Origin: Blastomussa wellsi
Taxonomy: Eukaryota > Cnidaria > Anthozoa > Scleractinia > Plerogyridae
Reading direction: 5' to 3'
DNA length: 64,000 bases
Assembly: GCA_947652115.1 (NCBI GenBank)
Contig: OX393563.1
Location: 2,186,996 to 2,250,995 of the forward strand
Made by a program: the position numbers and the translations under genes. The notes below the pieces were generated by a model. That model saw only the letters and a program-made list of their open reading frames with translations. It ran no database searches and was not told where the DNA came from. Numbering within the stretch: position 1 is the stretch's first letter; the number at the start of each line of letters is the position of its first letter. Of this stretch, positions 34,311 to 44,819 are shown piece by piece.

Positions 34311-37300
34311 TGTAAAAATAAAAACCCAAATTAGAATTACGCATAATTCAGTGGGAACACATGTAGGATGTGCAGGGGCACTGCGTTGTGTTCTTGGTCA
34401 ACACAAGTTACCCTCACAGTGCTTCTCTCCACCCAGGCACGAGGTTTCATCTACCTACCAGACGAAAATCGGTTCCTACACCGCACGCGCAGTGCTGTCT
34501 GCTTTGAAAATTATTACAATTCTACGCTTTACTTTATATTTTTAATTAATTCGTGTTTGGCTTTATTTTTACAATATTGTTTGAGAGCAGGTAAAAATTA
34601 CTTAACACAACAAAGGAAATCACATTCGCGTTCTAATTAAATCTGAGGTCTGAGAATACATCTCGGGGTTGCAGTCACTTTGCAGCTGACACATGCTCAT
34701 TGAGATATTGGTACTGAATTTGACTCATGCAAAGATAGTTGTACCTAACACGAGTCTAAGACGGTGTTTTGCATAATGAGTGAAAAAATTTGAGTGTTGA
34801 AGCCATTACCTGAAAATTTTAGTAAATATAGGTGTTTCGATCACCTCAGTTTCCTTCCCATTGTCAATACAAATAGGTTTAAGGAAGCCTTTCCCAGTTC
34901 GTCAGACTTTAATGATTCATAAGTTTGTTTAGATATAAAGCTTGATACTGAAAACCATATATAGTTGAATAGAGTATGCGTGTTGTATCAGTGTGGTTTT
35001 AGTTCTTTGTTGCCTTCTTGTTCCATTGTTAATACAACTAAGACACGGCTTTTAGAGTAGTTTGTCTAGAGCTTGACGCTGGACTGTCAAAACAGTTTAA
35101 TAGAGTGGGCGTATTGCATGGTTTTAGTTATTTTTTTCTTTTTCCATATTCAATAGAAATAAAAGGCAACTAAGGGATACCTTTCCGTTCATTAATGATT
35201 CATAAGTTTGTTTAGAAATACGAATCAACACTGCTAAACTGACAACCTGGTTATTAGGCGTGTGGTATTGGTTTTAGTTCTTTGTAGTTTTTTTCACGGA
35301 CAAATTGTGTTTTTGAAACCAGAAAAGCAGGGAAATGGCTCCCGTTTAGGAAAGGAAAAAAATTGTTCGCAAGAAAATGTTTATTTTGTTTGTTTAATAG
35401 ATACACAAATCCCAATAAACAACAATTCTCTTGACAAACTTTGCTTTGAGGCTCTGACTCAGAACGCAAAAACACAGCTAAACTTGTTCAGTTGAAATTT
35501 AACTGTTAATCGTGTTTGCATAATTGCGAAGCAAGCTTTTGATCTTAATAAGGTCTTGAATGTGGACTTATGAACTGAAAAAAGAGTTAAACTGTTTTCT
35601 GAAAATGTGGAATCTGACACCACTTTGACGTGCAGCAAATCGGTATACAGCCGAAACTGAGCGTCAAAATACACCGTACCGTCCTCAAACAGAAAAAAGG
35701 AGTTTCAAAAAGAAATCGTATAAAAATAATCTAAGTTTTATACAATTCTCAGTATTAACGATAATACAGATTACGCGAACACAAAATGATTTCTTCATCT
35801 ATCAGAAACCTTTATTGGCTCAATGCAATTAATAATTTATTTATGAGCACTGTTTCATCCTATTGATTTTTGTATGTGTAAGGTTTCCAGTTTTAAATAA
35901 ACATGCGTTATACCTCAAGTATATGACAAGTATAGCAGAATAGGGTGAAAACTTCCCTTTATATAACTTTAATTTTTTGGTTATATTTTTTCTCTATTAC
36001 AATCATTTTCCTTGATCTTTTAACAATCCTTGGCTTGCTTTCCGTTTCATTAGCAGGAATGTCTTGTAAACGTGCTGTAGGATTCCATCAATTTTTGGAT
36101 TTCGATTTATCCAATTCTACGCTTGTAAACGGATTTACGTTTGGAAACCAATCAACTCTAATCCGAATTGCCCTTTTTTCAAGGCTCTTTTTTTAAAAAA
36201 AAATAAACGAAAAACAATTTTACGGAAATAAGTAGTTAATTTTCATCATAATCCATGCTTCTTTTGTTTGCTCTCCAAAGTGGAAGGCGTTTTTGTTACA
36301 AAATAGTGAAAGACGCTCTGGTGATTTTCTAACTGAGTGAATCATTTTAAAACCGATTTATTGAACTCAACTCGATCATCATATCCAACTTTCACTGTGA
36401 AGAATTGTTAGGCGTAACAAAGATGTCGAAATCGAGGTGAAAGATGTTAGTCATAGGAGCTTTTTGCACGTAATATAATCAGAGTATCAGAGTAAAAACG
36501 TAACTTGTAAATTAAAAAATAAACGCATTTCTTTGCAGGTCATTTATGTTTCCCGCTAAAGCTGACATGCATCCAAGTCTGTTGTCTGCAATTTTATCTT
36601 TTCTGACGTTAACTTGCAAGTCTCATGCAAAAACCGCTGACAAATGCCCTGCACAACAACCAATCTACGACAAAGCTTTGAAAGGCTTCACATTCAAGAC
36701 TTTGGTGTCGTCATCATCTGAATTTGAATGTTTGGTAGATTGTCATTATGAAGACAGGTGCCAGAGCTACAATTATTTTATAAAGAGAAATATCTGCGAG
36801 ATGAACAACAGAACCAAGGAGGCTAAACCTGAACAATTTGTGTCAGATCCAGATCGGTTCTACATGAAGCGCGAAGCACACAGAGGTAAAGTTATTGTGA
36901 TTATAAATGGCAATTGATGTGGGGGGTGGGGGTGGGGGCGAGGAACGTCGTTTGGTGAAAGGATTTGGAAGTGCGACATAGCGAGCAACCGAGTTTGCAC
37001 AATAGAACGATTGCTAAGGGCCTAGTCAATAGAGTAGAATGGATATGGAACTTGAGAAAGTTCGTAGTTTAGGTCACACCTTTTGACCTCGACCGTGCAC
37101 AAAACACAATTCAAAGGCGACAGACCACAATCTCAATGTTGGCTCCTGTAATAAATATCTATTTGCCATAACCGTTCATCAGTAGGATGCCTAAAATGCT
37201 GGTAGCTGTTTACTTCTCTGCGCGAGTAGCTAACCAATAGAAGCGTCTCTCATCAGCAATTCATGCATAGTGTTTGAGCGCACAACAAAAGACTATTCTC

Positions 37301-38151
37301 AGTCGACATTCCCGGCTTCAAAACCAATAAACCATTACCGAGTTGCCTTCTACCTCTGTTTAAAACGAGTCTTGGTGTACAACCTTTCATATAGAAATGA
37401 GTTTGATTTTCAAGGCAAAAGACGTGTGAGTACAACTAATTGCCAGAAAGATTGTACACCAAGACTCGTCTTGAAAGGAGGAAAACAGCATGGACTGTTA
37501 CTGCTTGTTATTCCAATCTGTCACCCAGATGTTTCTCAGTGACGTGATACATCAGTAGAGAAATCGAGCTGAAAACGCAGAAAAATCAGTCGAGAAATCC
37601 GTCTGAACGCGTGCATGCAGTAATTAGTTTTGCGTTGGGTCTTTCTCAGCGACAACTTGATTGACACTTGATCCTTGATCCGGTTGCCAGGCACTGTTTT
37701 GTCTGAAAGAAAAGTGCCGAATTTCTATCCCTCCCCACCCTGACGTCAATTAATGAGATTTTTTTAAACAAAGATTGAAGATGAATGTCACTCTTTTGCC
37801 CTGGTCAGTGCAACTAGGTTCCATTCCCGCTCTGCCAGCTCAATCATGCAAGGAATCAAAGCAAATGAAGGAGGACAAGCGGTCAGCGGTAATTCGTGGC
37901 TAGACTCCACTGGTTCCGGAGAGCTTATCTTGGCTTACTGTGACATGAACAAAGAAGGTTTGGCAAGATTTCATTCTATTCCTATTCTAACCGTGAAACA
38001 GGGCTTCAATCTTGTGCTACGATTTTAGTTGCAGACTTTTGCATTCGACACCGATGCCAGAATGGTGCTTCGTGTGTGAATGGCCAAGTGAACTACACAT
38101 GTCTATGCAATGGAGAGTGGACTGGTACCCACTGCGACTCACGTACAACAG
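34311..38151 (+). repeat. Segmental duplication, unit A
   Basis: It begins at AAAAACCCAAATTAGAATTACG and ends after the EGF exon of the broken PAN gene. The same order of blocks recurs in unit B (38402-41914), covering upstream flank, the signal-peptide/PAN exon, the short module exon and the EGF exon. Non-coding parts are clearly diverged while the PAN exon is nearly unchanged. Confidence 0.7.
36567..38151 (+). pseudogene. Truncated PAN-module-EGF gene copy
   Basis: Exon remnants: 36567-36885 (signal peptide MHPSLLSAILSFL... plus PAN/Apple domain), 37809-37957 (short fibrinogen-like module) and 38029-38151 (EGF). All three match exons 1-3 of the intact gene at 41-47 kb. The second exon is 149 bp against 150: one base is missing within its first third, and the frame then hits TAG. 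After the EGF exon the expected donor is absent (ACAACAGGCACG), and no ApeC, CUB or SRCR exons follow. The PAN exon itself is open, so a short PAN-only transcript could still be made. Confidence 0.85.
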
Positions 38152-38401
38152 GCACGCAATTTTTTTATTTCATTTAAACAAATTTCACGAAGGCTGCAGC
38201 CCCCAGGCTCGCACGCCTATGGGAACACTTATTATGAATGGTGTTTATCTCAACAATGGTCTCCGATAGCATTGCCCATTCCGTTCAAGTTGGATGTATA
38301 AACGACACGATACGATGATCCTTTGAGATACACCTAATTGCAATAATATTAACGTAACTTGTCTATGTTGTCGTTGTCATATAAAAAATAAAAAAAAAAA
38401 C
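38152..38401. other. Junction between duplication units
   Basis: AT-rich sequence between the last exon relic of unit A and the start of unit B, with an A-rich tract near 38386-38400. No gene is seen. Confidence 0.4.
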
Positions 38402-39169
38402 AATAAAAACCCAATTTGAATTATGCATCATTCAGAGGGAGCCCAAGCAACCGTGTGCAGAATATTGCTATACGAGTAGTGTCCTATTAATATTCCGACG
38501 AGCCTATACCCCATGCGCAGTGCTGATTGCTTTAGAAATTGTCTGCTCATTCCAAGGATTTAGTTTGTATGCCTTTTAATTCTTATTCGGCTTTTGGCAA
38601 TATTGTTTTCGAGTAAGTTGTAAAAAACCTAATACAAAATCCTAATTAAATCTGTGAGAGGTCTGAGAGCAGATCTAGGAGTTACAATAACTTTGCAGCT
38701 GACACAATTAAATAGATTATCGTTGTGACCAGAAAACAAACGTTGGTAAGGACACTTTTTCTTTTACACGGACAATTAGCATTTGGTTGAAACCAGCTAA
38801 GGGAAATGAAAAGGGTGCAGCATGTAGGTAAGCAAAAGCATTACGCTGAAATTACAGTTCGAAAGAAACTGTTTATGGATTTGTTCATTTGATACATAAC
38901 TCCAAAAACTCGACAATTCTGCAGGTCATCTTTTTGAGGCTCTGACTTCATCGCGTACTTCATCACTTGCTATCTTTTGGTATTCAATAAGAACGTAAAA
39001 CACGGCTAAACGTGTTTAATTTAAATTGAGTTAATCTTATAAGGAACTTAAGCTCTAGAATGTGAATTTGAAATTGTGAAAAATTTTCGTTATCTGTGAT
39101 GTTTATCTAAATAGTTTTTGATTGTGATATTTCTAATTCAGAAAAACTAGAAAACACCTGCTAGATTAG

Positions 39170-39421
39170 AGGAGGTAAGTTTCTAAAGAAACTGTGGTGC
39201 GGCGTCGGTGGGAAGTATAAAAATATAATTTTGTTTTATCAACTAGGTTGATAATGTGAATTGGCCACCGTAAAGAGATTCAAGAGCTGACGTTTCGAGC
39301 GTTAGCCCTTCGTCGGAGCGAATGGGCTAACGACGAAGGGCTAACGCTCGAAACGTCAGCTCTTGAATCTCTTTACGGTGGCCAATTCACATTATCAACC
39401 TAGTTGATGAAACAAAATTAT
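39170..39421. mobile_element. Palindromic Penelope-like element, 14-bp TSD
   Basis: ACCTGCTAGATTAG is duplicated at 39156-39169 and 39422-39435. The insert starts AGGAGGTAAGTTTC, the common element end. From about 39228 it is a near-perfect palindrome around CTTCGTCGGAGCGAATGG. It contains no coding sequence. Confidence 0.88.
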
Positions 39422-39927
39422 ACCTGCTAGATTAGTTATTTGGTCCTAACTTACCCAAATCATACCTTCTTTACACAGCAAAGATGAACATGAAAACTAT
39501 CCTTAGCTTTCTATTATAAAAAGATTTTAAAGATTGTGCGAGACGCAAGAAATTTTCTCATGTAAAAGTAACTTTTTATCGGTTCCAAAGAGTCCATCAT
39601 TAACAACCTCTGTTTCATTATTTTGATTTTGGCATGTTTGAGGTTTTTAATAACTTGGATTGTGTAAAAGAAGTTAACAGTTGGCCAATAAAAAGAGTAA
39701 AGTTGAGTCTTCTCCAGTCTCTAGTAATCATTTTTTCTTTTCGTTAATGATTCTTGGCTTACTTTCCGTTCCAGGAACAGGAATGTTTTTTTTAAAATTG
39801 TATTCGGGATTCCAGCAGTTTTCCCTTTAAATTGGACTATGACTGACCCAATTCGTCGCTTGTAACAGACGGATTTGCTTTTGGAAACCGATTAATCCGA
39901 ACTGATTTTTCCTTAAAATCAGATGAA

Positions 39928-40649
39928 ATGTGCAATTTCTTCGACAAACGCGGCTATCCTGCTTCTGTTGTTCAAGCGGGCCATCATCGCGCCCAGAAAT
40001 TGATCGACAGTCAGCACTACAAACGTCACAGAGAGAAAACAACGATAGAATTCCATTCACCCTCACATTTCACTCCCACAACCACACAGTTAAATCCATC
40101 ATTCTCAAAAACTTTGATCCCGACACTGGTAGAATCTTTTCGCAACCTCCATTAATTTCATTTAAACGCGACAAAAACATAGGTAACTTTTTAGTCAGAA
40201 GTGCATTCCAAACTAGTGATCAACCCGGAACTTTTAAATGCGCTCGCGCACGATGCAAAACATGCCCTTTCATTCACAACGTTGACAAAATATCGGGACC
40301 CAAGCGATCTGTCAAAATCACTGATCATTTCACATGTACCTCAGCCAATGCCATCTACTGTATAACTTGTACTCTTTGCAAAAAGTTATACATCGGCGAA
40401 ACAGGGAGACGACTTGGCGACCGATTCCGATAACACCTTCGTGACGTAGAGAAAGACGACAAAAATGCATCGAAACCAGTCGCGAGACACTTCAATCTCA
40501 CAAATCATTCTAAGCAACATATGGCAGTCTGCGGCCTTTCCCTTCACCAAGGAAACACGGAAAGCCGTAAAACTCTAGAACAAAAATTTATTTTTCAAAT
40601 CGGCACTCTTAATCCTCACGGTATCAACGAACGCTTTTCATTAAACTAA
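39928..40649 (+). pseudogene. Penelope GIY-YIG endonuclease fragment, broken
   Basis: C-terminal part of a Penelope-like ORF. Visible are FDKRGYPASVV in one frame and, after a frameshift near 39995, DRQSALQTSQ and FKRDKNIGNFLVRSAF, then ITCTLCKKLYIGETGRRLGD, the GIY-YIG-type core. A TAA at 40431-40433 stands where the frame otherwise continues, and it then stays open to TAA at 40647-40649. So there are at least one frameshift and one nonsense change, and no RT. It cannot encode a working element. Confidence 0.88.
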
Positions 40650-40743
40650 TTTATTCCGAAGTTTTCACGTTACCAGGCACCAGCCAATAGCGAAGCTCCA
40701 TCTTTCTGCATATAAAAACACGCGACGCACAATTCCTTGATTC

Positions 40744-40777
40744 GCTCCGACGAAGGGCTAACGCTCGAAACGTCAGC
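40744..40777 (+). ncRNA. Hammerhead-ribozyme-like motif in Penelope terminal repeat
   Basis: The order is GCTC, CGACGA, stem II GGGC-TAAC-GCTC, GAAA, then CGTC and AGC closing stem I. This is the arrangement of the minimal hammerheads known from Penelope-like elements. The U of the CUGANGA core is C here. Similar copies: 39286-39320 (-), 44931-44965 (+), 53091-53125 (-), 57514-57548 (-). Activity is doubtful. Confidence 0.5.
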
Positions 40778-40848
40778 TCTTGAATCTCTTTACGGTGGCC
40801 AATTGACATTATCAACCCAGCTGATAAAACCAAATTATATTGGTATAC

Positions 40849-40893
<45 letters not shown>

Positions 40894-41164
40894 CTGACAT
40901 TTGAAGGCTTTCCAACATATTGAAAGACGCTCTAGTGATCATCTGACCAAGTGGATTGAAAACAAATTCGATCATCGCCATCAACATACCCAACTTAAAC
41001 AGTTAAGTATTATTAGGCGTAACAAACAATGCCAAAATCGAGGCGAAAAATGTTATTAATAGGAACTTTTTTGCAGTATGGTCGTCAGAATAAAACTTTA
41101 CCCAGTACCAAGGAAAAATAAACGCAAATTTTCTTTTCAGGGTATTTTCCGCACTCAAGCTGCA

Positions 41165-44100
41165 ATGCACCCAAAACTGTTGTTTGCAATTTTATCTTTT
41201 CTGGCGTTAACTTACAAGTGCCATGGTGAGACCGCTGACCAATGCCCCGCACAACAACCAATCTATGGCAAAGCTTTAAAAGGTTTTACATTCAAGACTT
41301 TGGTGTCGTCATCTGAATTTGAATGTTTGGTAGATTGCCATTATGAAGACAGATGCCAGAGCTACAATTATGTTATAAAGAGAAATATCTGCGAGATGAA
41401 CAACAGAACCAAGGAGGCTAAACCAGAACAATTTGTGTCAGATCCAGATCGGTTCTACATGAAGCACGAAGCACATAGAAGTAAAGTTATTGTGATTATA
41501 AATGTGATTTTTGTAACTTCCTTAAGATAAAAGTTTGTGTTGTTAATTGGAAGTCTTTAACCTTATCAGAGCAACTAGGTTCCATTCCCGCTCTGCCAGC
41601 TCAGTCATGCAAGGAAATCGAAGCAAATGAAGGAGGACAAGCGGCCAGCGGTAATTCGTGGTTGGATCCCACTGGCTCTGGAGAGCTTATCTTGGCTTAC
41701 TGTGATATGAACACACAAGGTTTGGTGATGTTGTATCTAATTTCTTTGTACAACTGTGAAATAGTGACCTGATGTACTTTATTTCTTACAGTCGCAGATT
41801 TTTGCATTCGACATCTCTGCCGGAATGGTGCTTCGTGTATAAATGGTCCCGTGAGCTACACATGTTTGTGCAAAGATGATTGGACTGGAACCTTCTGCGA
41901 AATAAATTCAACAAGTAAAACTACTTCTGTTCTTTGTTCCTCGCATCTTTTATCTTGCATTACTTTGGCTTCCTTTGGATAAAACCGAAGAGAAATTGAA
42001 CCATAATAGCTAAGGTTTTCTTTTCTGGTATTCGTTTACTGACAACAACTAAAAAAAGAATCCGTAAAGGCGGGGTTTTTTGTTGCTATCTCAGTCCGCA
42101 GGAGCTGCATGCAACCTGCACATAGTTGATGAGATAGTCCTCATACAAGAATGTCTCCTTCAAAGATGTCTTTATAGATAGCGAAGTGCAGTACTGGGCG
42201 TCTCCTCGTCAAAGGCAGTCCTCTTTCATCTTTCGTGTGTTGTTCCTGTGGCAAAGCATTTTCTTGTATTTCCTGAGCATTCCTCTTTGCTAGTAGTTTA
42301 AAATTGCATTTTCTTACAAGTTTACTTTTTTAAGGCACAAAGTCCATGTGGCCATCCGGAACATATGGACTTCCTCGGCCCAGGCTTGGCTGCCCTGAGT
42401 CATACGGCTTTGTGTGGAAAACCGGTTGGAGATATCAAAACACGGAAGATAGTAACCCTAGCAATGACCATTCCGACATTTTTCACATGGACGCCACAGT
42501 CTGGGAAAATGATTTAAACAGAAGTTTTTGCATTAAAGAAGAGAACGCTTTTGATGGAAAAGGTGGAATGTGGCCCAAAGGTAAGAACTTGCTATATATT
42601 AAGTTTCGATTTCCAATTCGATCCAATAGAGGGGTTACCTGCGATCAGACGAATTTTTTTAGACGTTGTTTTCCCGACATGATAAGTAGGGAGGGTATGA
42701 TCGCAGGTTTATAGAGGGGCTGCTGTTAGCTTTAAGGTGTTTCTATACAGTCTTTTAACGAACCGTACAAAATATTTTCAACTGGCCATTTAGCAGGCTT
42801 CCGAAATTCGGATTGATATAAAATTTACACCAGAGTTTGGTATAATATATCATTTAGGGAAACGACATTTTCCATGACAACGACAAACAGAAAATCAAGA
42901 AATCAGTAAAACTTCAATTTTACAGGTATCAGATTTGACGTAGAAAAACTAATACCAATATCTACTGCGAGTCAAATATACACGAATAAAAAAAATGTTT
43001 GATCTCGAAAAAATAGCAAAAATGTTCAAACCGCACTTTGAACATGATAATGGCAAATAGACGGAGATGCATCCACCGGGTTGACGAAATTACTTGAAAT
43101 AACGCTAATTGTGTATTTACCTTAATATTTTTCGGTGCCGTAAAAGATTTGCTTATTTTTTGTACCGCGATTCCGAGAAGTAAATTTTTATTTGATCACC
43201 GTCTTATCATAATTGTTCGGTAGTTTTAATTTTTTTAAAATTTCTTATAAGCGGCTCGATATATATTTAAAACGTACACCACGCATTCTTGATAATGCAG
43301 TCATTATAAATCCAAAGTTTTATTAACATTGATTCCCTGGAATACGTTCAAATTTAAAGGTAAACAAGGCGCTTGGACCGACGAAAAAGTTGCCTTACAT
43401 ATTCAACGTTTACAAAATACTTATGCTCAAATATTCAAATCAATGTTTATTACATTCCTTCCACCGTTAAAATGTAATTATTTATGACGAATAAGAAAAT
43501 AAAGCACAATTTGCATGAAAGCAGGTAGAGCATTGTAAGTTGTACTAATTTCTTGGTTGCCGTGGAATATCGATTATCATAAAACATATTACACCAAACT
43601 ACAATCTAAGACTAATATCTGGTGAAATTTTATATCAATCCGAATTTGGGAGGCCTACTAAATGGTCAATTGAAAATGTTTGGTATGGTACAGAAAAATA
43701 AAAAAACTACATCGTTGTCTTTTTCCTTTACATTTCACAAGCCTAATGACTAAGGACTTCACTCACATAAATTTTTAACGTAATCATCAAAAGGCTTCGT
43801 CAGCTCTAATGTTTCAGACAAAACTCGCCCGATTTCGCGCAGAATAAGTCTCCTTGCGCGCAAATATTTGCATTAATTTTCAATTAAGAGAATTAATTAT
43901 TTTTAGCTTTTCTTTCCAGCGAAAACTAGCAACCACTAATGGCGGAGGGAGGGCGCAGTAGGTAATGGCTTGTTGATAAAGCGTTGCGTTGACGCAGTAA
44001 ATAGCATAAACAGTATACTTGCAGCGCGTTTGGAGAAGGAATCTTCACATATAAATATCACAAAATGAAGGATAATGTTAGTAGAAACATCTTCACGAGG

Positions 44101-44774
44101 CCTTGATATTCAACGCAGTGAAAACCAGGCACTTTAGAGAACCATTTTCATGCGTGTTGTGGCTATAACAGTGTAGAATTTGCCAATATAAGTATTAAAA
44201 ATAAGTATTAACACAATGCACATTTTTGTACAATAATATATATTTTTAACATTGAGATGTAAAATAATATTTCAGGACAATATTGCATCTACAAGAAAGG
44301 GGTCTGTCCACATGGACTTAGCGATGGATTGATAATGTGGGACGATGAGGATGACACTGAACTCAACAGCCTCGGAGGAACACTTCCCGATGGCATATAC
44401 GACAGCGATACCGAGATTTCATTTTGTTGTCGAACGGATGGTAACAAATCAGAACCCATGCTCCTCCCTGTGAACAAACCATTTTACCTGTTAGCGTACG
44501 GCTCATCTGAGTGCCAGCGAGTGAAAGGAGCTCTTGTTACTGAGGAGTTCATACAATATGATACCGAGGACACAGGCAACATAGACGAGTGGGAAGGATG
44601 GCACCCATTCATCAAAAGCTCAGGATTTCTTGAAATTACTTATTGTTACTACGAAGGTAAGCCTTGCTTGTTCATATAAAAACTCTAAAGTACTTAAAAA
44701 CAGTTAAATATAAATTAATTGCTGGACAAAATTGAAGCAAAACTGAACACAAAGCCTAGCTAAATCTTTGATAG

Positions 44775-44819
<45 letters not shown>

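Larger units (their letters stand above)
39910..40894 (+). mobile_element. 5'-truncated Penelope-like retroelement
   Basis: Only the 3' part of the element remains: the end of its ORF (GIY-YIG endonuclease) and the terminal region with the hammerhead-like motif and the CCCCCTCT end. The reverse transcriptase is missing. The left boundary is placed where similarity to unit A stops and is approximate. Confidence 0.8.
38402..41914 (+). repeat. Segmental duplication, unit B
   Basis: It starts AATAAAAACCCAATTTGAATT and runs through exons 1-3 of the intact PAN-ApeC gene. It differs from unit A by two Penelope-like insertions (39170-39421 and about 39910-40894) that unit A lacks, so they arrived after the duplication. 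Confidence 0.7.
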
